DNA of 55,043 bases from Variovorax sp. KK3 (GTDB lineage: Bacteria > Pseudomonadota > Gammaproteobacteria > Burkholderiales > Burkholderiaceae_C), in the NCBI RefSeq assembly GCF_001984055.1, contig NZ_LYVO01000045.1, positions 1 through 55,043 of the forward strand. The letters are read 5' to 3'. The translations under genes and the position numbers were made by a program. The stretch's first letter is position 1. Each line of letters starts with the position of its first letter. The notes under the pieces were generated by a model. It was not told where the DNA came from and made no database searches. It was given only the letters and a program-made list of their open reading frames with translations. This document shows positions 42,934 through 52,800 of this stretch, piece after piece.

Positions 42934-45900
42934 ATGAACACCTTCTATCGAGTCGTCTTCCATTTCACCGCCCTCTCGCTCGTCACCGGTAACGCCATCG
43001 CGGATGGCGGTGCAGGAGGCTCCAGCTACTTGGATGTGGCCAGGGGTGGCGCAGGCGGCACCGCAGCGGCACCCAGCGGCAGCGATGGCGCGGACGTCAA
43101 CGCCATCATTTTCAGGGGACGCAGCGGCGGCGGAGGTGGTGCGTACAGCGCGTCGGGTGATGGCGCGCCTGGCGGTATGGGTGCAGGTGACCAGGGCGGT
43201 GCCGGAGGCCGCGGCGGCGCTCTTGGCCTGCTGCTGCCATCGAATGCGGTGTTGTCGGCCTACGACGTGGGCGTGGTCTCTGGTGGTGCCGGTGGCACTG
43301 GTGCGGCCGGCGTCGGCGCCCTGAACATGGGCAGCGGAGGCGGTGGTGGCGGCGGCGGCGGCGCCGCGATGCAGATCGAAGCCGACGCTGGCCGGCGCGT
43401 CCTGAACGGCGACTTGGCCGGTGGCAGCGGCGGCATGGGTGGTCGTGGCACCGAAATGGCAGGCGGTGGCGGCGGTGGGCAAGGTGGCGCTGGTCTGCTG
43501 GGTCAAGGCACCGGCCTCGTCATTCGGCGCGGAACGAGCATTCGGGGCGGCTTTGGTGGCAATGGCGGCATCGGTGGCACCAGTGGCGCCTTGGCCGGCG
43601 CTGGCGGCTCGAGTGGCGCTGGCGGGGACGGCGGTGCCGGGGTGGTCTGGACCGGCGGCCCGGGTTCTCTGCAAAACGATGGACTCATCAGCGGCGCTCT
43701 GGGCGCCGGCGGTCCCGGTAGCGTAAATGCAAGCGGGGGAAATGGAGGGCGCGGCGGCGTTGGTCTCGTCTGGTCCGCGGCCGGCGGCACGTTCGTCAAC
43801 ACATCGATCGTCGGAGGGGGAAACGGCGGAATCGCCGGACCCGGCGCTGGACCCGCCTGGGCGGCCATCGATGGCAGCGGCGGCGCGGGCGTCAGTGCTT
43901 CGAATCTCGAGCTCGTCAATTTCGGCACCATCATCGGCGGTGTCGGCAAGGGCGGCGCGGGCGCTCGAGCCGAAGCCATCGTCTTCACGGGCGGAACGAA
44001 CAAGCTGGAACTGCACCCCTCGTCGGGGATCGTCGGCGAGGTCGTGGCGGTAGCCGGTGGCTCGGACCAGCTCATCCTGTCCGGCACGGGAAACGGCACG
44101 CTCGAGGTCGCGCAGTACCGCAACTTCGCGTCGTTCACCAAGCGCGGTGCGGGCAGTTGGACGCTGGCCGGCAGCACCACGGCGCTGACACCGTGGACGA
44201 TCACGGAAGGCACGCTGTCGATCGGCGACGACCGCAGCCTGGGGTCGACCGCCGGCGCATTGACGATCGATGGGGGTCGGCTCCGCACGACCGCCGACGT
44301 GGCCAGCATGCGCCCTGTGGGCATCGGAACGCTCGGCGCAAGCTTGCTCGTCGACACCGGTACGACGTTCACCGTGGGCGGCGTGGTCAGCGGCGGCAGG
44401 CTGGTCAAGGAGGGCGACGGTGCCCTGGTTCTTACGGGCGACAGCAGCCACACGGGCGGCACGCGCATCGCCGCCGGCGTGCTGTCGTTGGGCAACGGCG
44501 GCAGCGGCGGGTCGATCGTGGGTGACGTCGTCAACGGCGCACTGCTGCGCTTCAACCGCAGCGATGCCGCCACCTTCGGCGGCGTCGTCTCCGGCAGCGG
44601 CGCCGTCGAGCAAAGGGGAACGGGCACCACCACGCTCGTCAATGCCAACACCTACACGGGCGGCACCACCATTGCCGCGGGCACCTTGCAGCTGGGCGAC
44701 GGCGGAAGCCGCGGCTCGATCGCGGGCGACGTCACGAACCACGGCATCCTGGCCTTCAACCGCGCGGATCGGTCCGACTTTGCAGGCGTCATCTCCGGGG
44801 GCGGGGCGGTCGAGCAGCGCGGCACGGGCACGACCACGCTGACGCGAACGCAGGCCTACTCGGGCGGCACCGTCGTCGCCGGCGGAACGCTGCAGCTCGG
44901 AGCCGGCGGCACCGATGGCTGGATCACCGGCGACGTGGCCAACCGCGGCACGCTCGCCTTCAATCGCAGCGATGCGACCACCTTCGACGGTGCCATTTCT
45001 GGTGACGGCAGCGTCGAGCAGCGCGGGGCCGGCACGACCACCTTGACGGGCGCCAACCGCTACGTCGGCAACACGACGGTTCATGCGGGAACACTGCGAG
45101 CCGGCGGGCCGGCGGCCTTCGCGCAGGGCGGTGCCTACACCGTCCATGCCGGCACGCTGGATCTCGCCGGCTTCGACCTCGAGGCGAGTGGCTTGTCCGG
45201 CGCGGGCGGTCGCATCACGCTGGGCGGCGCGCGACTGACCGTGAACCAGGGTATCGACACCACCTACGCCGGCGCCGTGGGCGGCGCGGGTGGCGTCACG
45301 AAATCCGGCACCGGAACGCTGGCGCTCACCGGCATCAACACCTATGAAGGCGGCACCGCGATCGAGCGCGGCGTGTTGACCGGCCACGCGCGCAGTTTCG
45401 GCAGCGGCGCGATCACGAACCACGCAGCCCTGGTCGTCGACCAGCCCGCGGACGCAGCGTTCGCCAACGCCATGTCGGGCAGCGGCAGTTTCACCAAGAC
45501 CGGTGACGGCAGCCTCGACATGACCGGCGACGGCAGTGCGTTCACCGGAACCAGCCGTGTCGCCGCAGGCACCCTCGCAGTCAACGGCGGGCTGGGCGGC
45601 ACGCTCAGCGTGGCCGCCGGTGCCACGCTGCAGGGCAACGGCACGGTCGGCAGCGCCGTCGTCGAACGCGGTGGCATCGTGGCGCCGGGCAACTCGATCG
45701 GCACCCTGCACGTGGCGGGCGATCTCACCTTGGCGCCCGGCGCCACCTACCGGGTCGAAGCCGCGCCTGACGGCCGGAGCGACCAGATCCTCGTCGGCGG
45801 CAAGGCGGGGATCCAGGGCGCGTCAGTCGCCGCGCTCGCGGCCGATGGCCACTGGAATCCGTCGGGCACGTACACCATCCTGAAGGCCGATGGCGGCATC

Positions 45901-47109
45901 ACCGGCCGCTTCGACGGCATCAGCGCGAACTTCGCCTTCCTCGATCCGACGCTGAGCTACACCGCCGACAGCGCGCTGCTGGCTTTCATGCGCAACGACG
46001 TGCGCTTTTCCTCGGTGGCGGCGAGCGGCAACCAGCGTGCCAGTGCCGCTGCCGTCGAAGCGCTGGGCCGGAGCGTCTTGTACGACCGGGTGGTGCAGCT
46101 CGACGCAGCCACCGCCCGTGCCGCGTTCGACCAGCTCTCGGGCGAGGTGCACGCCAGCGTGAAGTCGGCCGCGCTGGAGGACAGTCGTCTCGTGCGCGAG
46201 GTGGCGCTCGATCGCGCACGGCGCGGGCCGGGCGGCGCCGGTCTGGCCCAGGCCGCGCCGACGGGCGAGGCAGGCAATGGCGGCGTCTGGACCCGGACCT
46301 ACGGCGCACGCAGCCGGGCCGACGGCGACGGCAATGCCGCGCGTGCGGACCGCAGCACCGGCGGCCTGCTGGTCGGCGCCGAGCGTAGCGTCGGTGATGC
46401 GGGCCGCGTGGGCGGTTTCGGCGGCCTGGGCCAGACCAGCCTGGACCTTCGGGAGCACCGGGGCAGCGCCAGCGGCCAGGCTTGGCACCTCGGCGCGTAT
46501 GGCGGCGCGCAATGGGGTGCGGCGGGGTGGCGCGGCGGCGCCGCCTACAGCCGCCAATCGCTGGACACACGCCGCGACCTCGCCTTTCCCGGCTCGAGGG
46601 ATGCCCTGAGCGCCAGCTATTCATTGCGCACGCTGCAGGCCTTCGGCGAACTGGGCTGGCGCATCGACGCCGGCGCCGCGACCGCCGTCGAGCCCTTCGC
46701 GAGCCTCGCGCACGTCGACATCCACGGCGGCGATTTCCGCGAGCGGGGACTGGGCACGGGCGCCGAACTGGCCGGCCGCGGCCATGGCATGCGCGCCACG
46801 TTCGCCACGGTCGGCATGCGCACGACGACCCGGATCAACGTCGGCGGCGTGTGGGCCACGCTGCGTGCTTCGGCTGGCTGGCGAAAGGTGGTCGGAGGCG
46901 ATGCCGTGCCCACCGCTGACCTCGCCCTGGGTGGCACGAGCCGCTTCATGTCCGCAGGCGTGGCCGTCGCCCGCGAGGCCTTCGTGCTCGACGCCGGGCT
47001 CGACCTGAACCTGCGGCACGACCTGAGCCTGGGCGCGTCGTTCAGCGGCCAGGCGGGCGGTGGCTCGCGCATGCAGGCGTTCCAGATCGGGCTGCTCTGG
47101 AAGTTCTGA
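42934..47109 (+). CDS. Autotransporter with glycine-rich passenger
   Basis: A 1391-residue type Va secretion protein. Residues 1-23 are a signal peptide ending IADGG. The first about 400 residues are strikingly Gly-rich (runs of Gly up to nine) with recurring GGAGG units. A middle section with passenger-type repeats follows: GGTTIAAGTLQLG, GVVSGSGAVEQRGTGTTTL. After about residue 1010 comes a linker, then a C-terminal barrel domain (about 1110-1391, from GGVWTRTYGARSRADG), ending LLWKF with terminal Phe. It is preceded by a 285-bp leader with a GCGTCCC/GGGACGC hairpin at 42858-42874. Function: surface display, adhesion or aggregation is likely. Confidence 0.92.
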   Translation: MNTFYRVVFHFTALSLVTGNAIADGGAGGSSYLDVARGGAGGTAAAPSGSDGADVNAIIFRGRSGGGGGAYSASGDGAPGGMGAGDQGGAGGRGGALGLLLPSNAVLSAYDVGVVSGGAGGTGAAGVGALNMGSGGGGGGGGGAAMQIEADAGRRVLNGDLAGGSGGMGGRGTEMAGGGGGGQGGAGLLGQGTGLVIRRGTSIRGGFGGNGGIGGTSGALAGAGGSSGAGGDGGAGVVWTGGPGSLQNDGLISGALGAGGPGSVNASGGNGGRGGVGLVWSAAGGTFVNTSIVGGGNGGIAGPGAGPAWAAIDGSGGAGVSASNLELVNFGTIIGGVGKGGAGARAEAIVFTGGTNKLELHPSSGIVGEVVAVAGGSDQLILSGTGNGTLEVAQYRNFASFTKRGAGSWTLAGSTTALTPWTITEGTLSIGDDRSLGSTAGALTIDGGRLRTTADVASMRPVGIGTLGASLLVDTGTTFTVGGVVSGGRLVKEGDGALVLTGDSSHTGGTRIAAGVLSLGNGGSGGSIVGDVVNGALLRFNRSDAATFGGVVSGSGAVEQRGTGTTTLVNANTYTGGTTIAAGTLQLGDGGSRGSIAGDVTNHGILAFNRADRSDFAGVISGGGAVEQRGTGTTTLTRTQAYSGGTVVAGGTLQLGAGGTDGWITGDVANRGTLAFNRSDATTFDGAISGDGSVEQRGAGTTTLTGANRYVGNTTVHAGTLRAGGPAAFAQGGAYTVHAGTLDLAGFDLEASGLSGAGGRITLGGARLTVNQGIDTTYAGAVGGAGGVTKSGTGTLALTGINTYEGGTAIERGVLTGHARSFGSGAITNHAALVVDQPADAAFANAMSGSGSFTKTGDGSLDMTGDGSAFTGTSRVAAGTLAVNGGLGGTLSVAAGATLQGNGTVGSAVVERGGIVAPGNSIGTLHVAGDLTLAPGATYRVEAAPDGRSDQILVGGKAGIQGASVAALAADGHWNPSGTYTILKADGGITGRFDGISANFAFLDPTLSYTADSALLAFMRNDVRFSSVAASGNQRASAAAVEALGRSVLYDRVVQLDAATARAAFDQLSGEVHASVKSAALEDSRLVREVALDRARRGPGGAGLAQAAPTGEAGNGGVWTRTYGARSRADGDGNAARADRSTGGLLVGAERSVGDAGRVGGFGGLGQTSLDLREHRGSASGQAWHLGAYGGAQWGAAGWRGGAAYSRQSLDTRRDLAFPGSRDALSASYSLRTLQAFGELGWRIDAGAATAVEPFASLAHVDIHGGDFRERGLGTGAELAGRGHGMRATFATVGMRTTTRINVGGVWATLRASAGWRKVVGGDAVPTADLALGGTSRFMSAGVAVAREAFVLDAGLDLNLRHDLSLGASFSGQAGGGSRMQAFQIGLLWKF
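44455..45066 (+). repeat. Three tandem 204-bp (68-residue) repeats in the autotransporter passenger
   Basis: Units start at 44455, 44659 and 44863. Each reads GGT..A.G.L.LG.GG..G.I.GDV.N...L.FNR.D...F.G..SG.G.VEQRG.GTTTL. Period 204 bp exactly; the units are similar but not identical, so this is older duplication with divergence, and could expand or contract by recombination. Confidence 0.9.
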
Positions 47110-47185
47110 ACTCGGCAGGATGCCGGCTCGCGACGACGCCCGACGGAAGGTGGCGTCGCATGAATGCACGCCAAAGTAGCAAAAA

Positions 47186-47203
47186 TTGTTAACTCTGTTG
47201 TTA
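47186..47203 (+). promoter_or_regulatory. Direct repeat TTGTTA spaced 12 bp upstream of the regulator gene
   Basis: TTGTTAACTCTG (47186-47197) and TTGTTACTTTCG (47198-47209) are tandem half-sites in an AT-rich island within GC-rich DNA. OmpR-type winged-helix proteins bind direct repeats with 10-12 bp spacing, and the adjacent gene encodes such a domain. Autoregulation is an inference. Confidence 0.45.
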
Positions 47204-47259
47204 CTTTCGACCGACGCGGTTACAACCCTGGGTTGCCAGCGCCTTACCGCCACGACCCA

Positions 47260-49887
47260 GTGCTTCCCAACGATTCGATCTTCCGCTTCGACAACATCGA
47301 GGTCCGCCCTTCGACCCGGCAATTGCTGGTCGAGGGCCAGCCCGCCAACGTAGGGGCCAGGGCCTTCGACGTGCTGTCGGCGCTCATGGCCCACCGCGAG
47401 CGGATGCTGACCAAGAACGAGCTGCTCGAGATGGTGTGGCCGAACCTGGTGGTCGAGGAAAACAACCTCCAGGTGCACGTGAGCGCGCTGCGCAAGCTGC
47501 TGGGCAGCCGGGCCATCGTCACCATCCCGGGCCGGGGCTACCGTTTCGCCGCCGACCTGGACGCGCTGCCCGTCGCGAGCGCCTCGCTGCCGCCCGCCGC
47601 GCGCGCCGCCACACCGCCGCAGCCGCCGCGCCGCGCCGCACCCCTGCCGCCGGGCGCCGGCGTCATGCGCCCGGACACCGGCAACCTGCCCGCGCTGTTG
47701 CCCGAGTTGCTGGGCCGCGATGCCGAGCAGGGCATGTTGCGCGATGTGCTGCGCCAGCACCGCCTGGTCAGCCTGCTCGGGCCCGGCGGCATCGGCAAGA
47801 CCAGCCTGGCCCGGACGGTCGCGCGCCAGGTGGCGCACGAGTTCCGCGATGGCGCCTGGATGGTGGAGCTGGCCAGCACGTCGGACCCGGCCGCGCTGCC
47901 GGGCGCCGTGGCGCTCGCCCTCGGCATCCACCTGCCCGACCGGGCCGACGCGGTCGCCGAACTGACCGAGCGCCTGCGCGGCCACGAACTGCTGGTGCTG
48001 GACAACTGCGAGCACCTGGTCGAGCCCGTGGCCGCGCTGGTGAGCCAACTGCTCGAAGCCGTGCCCGAGCTGCACGTGCTGGCCACCAGCCAGGAGCCCC
48101 TGAAGCTGGCGACGGAAAGGCCGGTGCGTCTGGGCGCGCTCGCGGTGCCCGACCATGCCGTGCTGGCAGACGCGGCCGCGCACGGCGCGGTCGCCCTGTT
48201 CGTGGCGCGTGCGGGCGCCACGCAGCCGGGCTTCCGCCTGGACGCGGCCAACCTCGATGCCGTGGTCGACATCTGCCGTGAACTCGACGGCCTGCCGCTG
48301 GCGCTGGAGCTGGCCGCGGCACGTGTGCCGCTGCTGGGTGTGCAGGGCGTGCGCCAGCACCTGGCCCAGCGGTTGCATGTGCTGAAGAACGGCGTGCGCG
48401 ACGCGCCCACGCGCCACCGCACCCTGCGCACCACGCTCGACTGGAGCCATGCGCTGCTGAGCCCCGACGAGCAGAAGGTGTTCCGCCGCCTCGGCGTGTT
48501 CGTCGGCGGCTTCGGCCTGGAGCTGGCGCAGCAGGTGGCGTCCGATGCCGACATCGACATCTGGGCCGTGCTCGATCACCTGGGCGACCTGGTCGACAAG
48601 TCGATCGTCGTGGTCGATGCCGGCCCGGTGCCACGCTACCGCCTGCTGGAAACGGCCCGCGCCTATGCCCGCGAGCAGCTCGAGGCCAGCGGCGAATGGG
48701 ACAGCCTGTGCCAGTGGCACGCACGCTGCATGCACAGCGCGCTCGACCGCCGCACCCGCGCCGGCCGACTGGGCGTGGAGACGGTCGACCAGTGGGTGCA
48801 GTCCTGCAGCCCCGAGATCGACAACCTGCGCAGCGCGATCGAATGGGCCTGCGGGCCCGGCGGCGATGCCGCGCTGGCGCTCGGCCTGGTCAACAGCGCC
48901 GCGGTGCTGATGTACCAGGCGGGCCGCTACCCGGAATGCCTGCGCTGGATGCAGATGGCCGAACCGCTCATCGATGCGGCCACGCCGCCGCCGGTGGTGG
49001 CCGAGTTCAGCCTCGGCCTGGCGCTGGTCGGCCTGCATGGCGGCATCAGCGCGCCGCGGCGGATGGAACTGCTCGACCGCGCCTGCCAGATATTCGCGCA
49101 GCAGCCGCCGGACGGGTTGCTGGCGCTGTCACTGTGTTCCTACGCCTACGTGGCTGCCGTCAGCGGCGACTTCGACAGCGCCGAGCGCCGGCTGGAGCAA
49201 TGCCGAAAGGTGGTCGAGCAGCCGGGCCTGCGCGCCTTCCGGGGCACCTTGCTCTATTGCACGGGCATGGTGCGGCGCTACCAGGACCAGCCGGTGCGCG
49301 CGCTGGCCGCGTACTCGCAGGCGCTGCCGCTGGTGCGCTCCGAAGGCAACGCGCGCACGCTGTTCCACGTGCTCAACAACCTGGCCGCCATCCATCACGA
49401 GCTGGGCCACGTCGACGAGGCGGTCGCGCAGTTCCGCGGCGTCATCGACCACCTGCGCCGCTCGCCGCTGACCGACTCGCAGATGATGGCCTTCGCGCTC
49501 AACTGGTACGCCCATGCGCTCACCGGCCAGGGCTCGCTCGAGGAAGCCCAGGCCCAGGTGCTGCGCAGCCTGCCGTACTGCCGCCGTTCGCTCGGCCTGC
49601 GCCACTTCGCCGGCATGCTCGCGCTGCTGGCGGCGCGCCAGGGCCGGCTGCGCGAGGCGGCACTGCTGGTCGGCTGCGACGACGGCGCGCGACAGCGCCG
49701 CGGCGAGCGGCGCACGGCCACCGAGCAGCGCACCCTGGCAGCCGTGCTGGCGCTCGTCGGCGCCGCGCATCCCGCCGCCAGCATCGAGGCCTGGCGCCTC
49801 GAAGGCGCCGGGCTCGACGAAGACGACGTCGTCGCCCTGGCATCCGGCAATCTCACCGCGGACCCGGCTTCTCCAACTGCGCGATGA
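47260..49887 (+). CDS. Winged-helix/STAND NTPase/TPR transcriptional regulator
   Basis: A large single-chain regulator. The N-terminal OmpR/PhoB-type winged helix (about residues 6-105) has RAFDVLSALMAHRERMLTKNELLEMVW and NNLQVHVSALRKLLG...IPGRGYRFA. A STAND-type ATPase follows with P-loop LLGPGGIGKTSLAR (about residue 173) and Walker B-like LLVLDNCEHLVEP, then a helical region with TPR-like repeats to the end (RYPECLRWMQMAEPL...). GTG 47260 is chosen; ATG 47164 is in frame, but its extra codons are AT-rich and cover the direct repeat. The product from 47260 is 875 residues. The 3' end overlaps the convergent GMC gene by 35 bp. The ligand is unknown. Confidence 0.85.
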   Translation: MLPNDSIFRFDNIEVRPSTRQLLVEGQPANVGARAFDVLSALMAHRERMLTKNELLEMVWPNLVVEENNLQVHVSALRKLLGSRAIVTIPGRGYRFAADLDALPVASASLPPAARAATPPQPPRRAAPLPPGAGVMRPDTGNLPALLPELLGRDAEQGMLRDVLRQHRLVSLLGPGGIGKTSLARTVARQVAHEFRDGAWMVELASTSDPAALPGAVALALGIHLPDRADAVAELTERLRGHELLVLDNCEHLVEPVAALVSQLLEAVPELHVLATSQEPLKLATERPVRLGALAVPDHAVLADAAAHGAVALFVARAGATQPGFRLDAANLDAVVDICRELDGLPLALELAAARVPLLGVQGVRQHLAQRLHVLKNGVRDAPTRHRTLRTTLDWSHALLSPDEQKVFRRLGVFVGGFGLELAQQVASDADIDIWAVLDHLGDLVDKSIVVVDAGPVPRYRLLETARAYAREQLEASGEWDSLCQWHARCMHSALDRRTRAGRLGVETVDQWVQSCSPEIDNLRSAIEWACGPGGDAALALGLVNSAAVLMYQAGRYPECLRWMQMAEPLIDAATPPPVVAEFSLGLALVGLHGGISAPRRMELLDRACQIFAQQPPDGLLALSLCSYAYVAAVSGDFDSAERRLEQCRKVVEQPGLRAFRGTLLYCTGMVRRYQDQPVRALAAYSQALPLVRSEGNARTLFHVLNNLAAIHHELGHVDEAVAQFRGVIDHLRRSPLTDSQMMAFALNWYAHALTGQGSLEEAQAQVLRSLPYCRRSLGLRHFAGMLALLAARQGRLREAALLVGCDDGARQRRGERRTATEQRTLAAVLALVGAAHPAASIEAWRLEGAGLDEDDVVALASGNLTADPASPTAR

Positions 49888-52800
49888 GGTAGGGGAACAC
49901 GTCGCGCGCCGCATCGCGGCCGACGAACAGATCCATGTGGGCGTAGCCGTCGAAGACCTGGCGGGTGTAGAGGGCCGGGTCGTTGTGGGCCGACAGCCAG
50001 CGCTGCGTGCGGATGCAGGTTTCGGGAAAGAACAGCTGGTTGTCCGCGCCGGCCACGAAGGCGATCGGCAGGGCCAGCCGGTGCGCCTTCCCGGGCACCA
50101 CGTAGCTGTCGCGGCCCTTGCTGTCCACCGCCTTGGCCTGCTGCATCATCAGGCTCAGCTGCTCGAAGGGGCGCAGCGACACGCAGCCGAACATCTCGGT
50201 CAGCGCCGTGTGCGTGGCATGGTTCAGCTGCGCGTGCGCATACGACGGCCCGAAGATCGAGAACACCCGGCGGCACAGCGGGTTCTTGCATTCCTCGCCG
50301 TGCGGCACGGGCACCTTCCAGGCCAGCGTGTCGATCTCGCGGTCGAGGTCGGTGGTGCCGGGCACGCTGTCGAAGCGGTCCTGCAGCGGCGCGTAGCCTT
50401 CCAGCAGGCGGGCCAGGCCGAGGTCGGCCTTGGCGTAGTTGAGCCAGTTGGTCACCGGGTGCAGCGTGAGCTGCGACGAGACGATGGATCGCACGCCGGT
50501 CATGCCGTCGAGCAGCGCCATCAGCAGGCTCATCGAGCCCACGCAATGCGCGATGGCCTGCAGGTCGGGCGCACCCGTCGCCGACAGGATGAAGCGCACC
50601 GCGGCCGGCCAGTCGATGCGGGCGATGTCGTCGATGGTGAAGGGCGCGATCGGGCTGCCGGAGTCGGGGCTGGCCCGGTAGTCGAACAGCCACACGTCGT
50701 AGCCTTGCGCGCACAGGGCCTCCACCAGGTTCTGGTCGACCGTGTCGGTGGCGAAGGACGAGGCCCGCACCGAGAAGCCGGGTGCCAGCACCACCGGCCC
50801 GCGTGTGCCGCCGAGATAGCGCGTCAGCTTGATGCGGAAGCCGTCGCCCACCTCGACGCTGTGCACCACGGGCAGCGGCGCATGCAGCTCGCGCCGATGA
50901 AGGTGGGGCAGGTCGAGCGCCGGAAAGTTGTTGAGGTCCGACAGCAGGCCGCCATAGGCGCGGAACAGCGTGGTGGCGAAGAAGCCGCCGAACTTGGCGA
51001 GGTAGATCGCATTGATGGCGTCGCGCGCGGCCGGCACCTGCTGCTCCACCACGCCGAGCAGGTTGGCGGGCGGCTCCAGCTTGATGGTAGAGGCCTGCCA
51101 CATCAGGTCTTCGAGGTCGAGCGTCAGGATGCCCTGCGCGACCACCGGGCAGGCGGCGCCGTCGGCGTCGTGCACGCGCACGAAGAGCGTGGTGGTGTCG
51201 GTCCACGGCGAGGAGCCGGGCCGCTGGTGCAGCACCTTGTGGCCCTTGAAGCGCAGCCGGCCTTCACCGCGCTGCAGCATCATCTCGTAGGTCATGGTCC
51301 AGGTCTCCACGCGCTGCGCATCGGCCGGCAGCAGGTGGAAGACGCCGCTGGCCACCGGCATGGGCTCGGGCCACAGGGAGGGGCAGTCGACGGTGCCGGT
51401 GATCGACGCGGCATGCGTCGGGTCCGTCACCATCTGGTACAGGTCCGGCGTGTGGATGGTCAGCTCGAAGCGCATCGGCTGGTCGTTCACGCGGCCCCAG
51501 GCGCTGGCCAGCTCGTAGTCGTCGGCGATGCGGCGCGCGCCCTCGGAGCGCGGCACCACCGCGTCGGTGCTGATCCAGCCGTGCATGGTCTCGGTGAACT
51601 CGAAGCTCGGGCTCAGCAGGGCCGGGTCGTTTTCGATGAGCTTCTTGATCGCGAACTTGGCCAGGTCGATCGCGCCCGCTTCCAGGTGGCCGGCCGCGCT
51701 CTGCACCAGCGCCTCGGCGTCGTGCGCGATCGATGCGATCTCGCGTTCGAGCCGCTCCAGCAGGCTGGCAGGTGGCGCCGGGGCTGGCGGCTCGGCAGCG
51801 CCGCCCGGCGGCAGCGGTTTGCGCGCCGCCATGCCGAGGTCGAGGGTCCAGCCCCGCGCATCGCACAGGTTCTGGCAAGTGCGCTCGGCCAGCGCGCTGA
51901 TGGTCAGGAGCGGATTGACGCCCGCCGCGCCCGGCAGCACCGCGCCATCGCAGACGTACAAACCCTCGTGCACCGCAACGCCCTCGGTGCCCGCGAACAC
52001 CCGGCCCTGATGGTCGACCACGCCCTGGCTCGCATCGTCGCCCATGCCGCAGCCGCCCAGCGGATGCACGGTGATCAGCTTGCGGCCCAGCGATTCGGCG
52101 GACAGCGGATTCGGGATGAACTGGCCCTGCACCGCATCGTTGGCGGCGCGCAGCCAGGCTTCGTCCCGCGCGATGGTGGGGCTGTCGCCCGCGCCGGGCC
52201 AGCGGATGCGCAGCCGGTCGTCTTCCAGCTGCAGGCGGCCGGCCGCGTCGTCGACGCTCATCACCAGGTAGGTCTGCGTGCGCGCGACCGCGCCCGAGTA
52301 GGCCAGTGCCGTCAGGCTTCCCGGGTCGTTCTGCACCGCCTCGCCCAGTGCTTGTGCGTCGAGCAGGCGCGACTTGGCCTGCGCGGCGCCATAGGCGAAC
52401 TCGCCGCCGTCCATCGCGTCGGAGAAGAACAGCGCGGGCGTCAGCATCGGTGCCAGCGCGCCGGGGATCACGCCCTCTTCGATCACCAGCCCTTCGCTCA
52501 CCTCGGCCGTGCCGCGCATGTCGATCACGCCGGTGATGCACGGCCCGGGCAACTGCTCGGCTGCCAGCTCGTTGCGGCCCGCGCCGACGCCGTGGATGCC
52601 GGCCTGCGTCGCCTGGCCCTGGGCATCGGTGCCGGATTGCCAGTAGCTGTTGTAGCCCAGCGCCAGCACGTCGCCGTTGCCCGAGAAGCGCTGGCCGACG
52701 CGGTCCGACAGCGGCAGGCCGTTCGCCTTGGAGCGCAGCAGGATCTCGGTCGAGCCCAGGGCGCCGGCGCCGAGCATCACCACGTCGGCCGTGACGCTGC

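Noticed and set aside
43010..43670. CRISPR-like or satellite array in the Gly-rich region
   Set aside because: The periodicity is GGN codon repetition inside a continuous reading frame, with no spacer structure.
42793..45711. 972-codon minus-strand frame opposite the autotransporter
   Set aside because: Low-complexity Gly/Ala/Arg reflection of the Gly-rich coding strand.
46621..49038. 805-codon minus-strand frame opposite the autotransporter end and STAND gene
   Set aside because: Shadow frame with no domain-like sequence.
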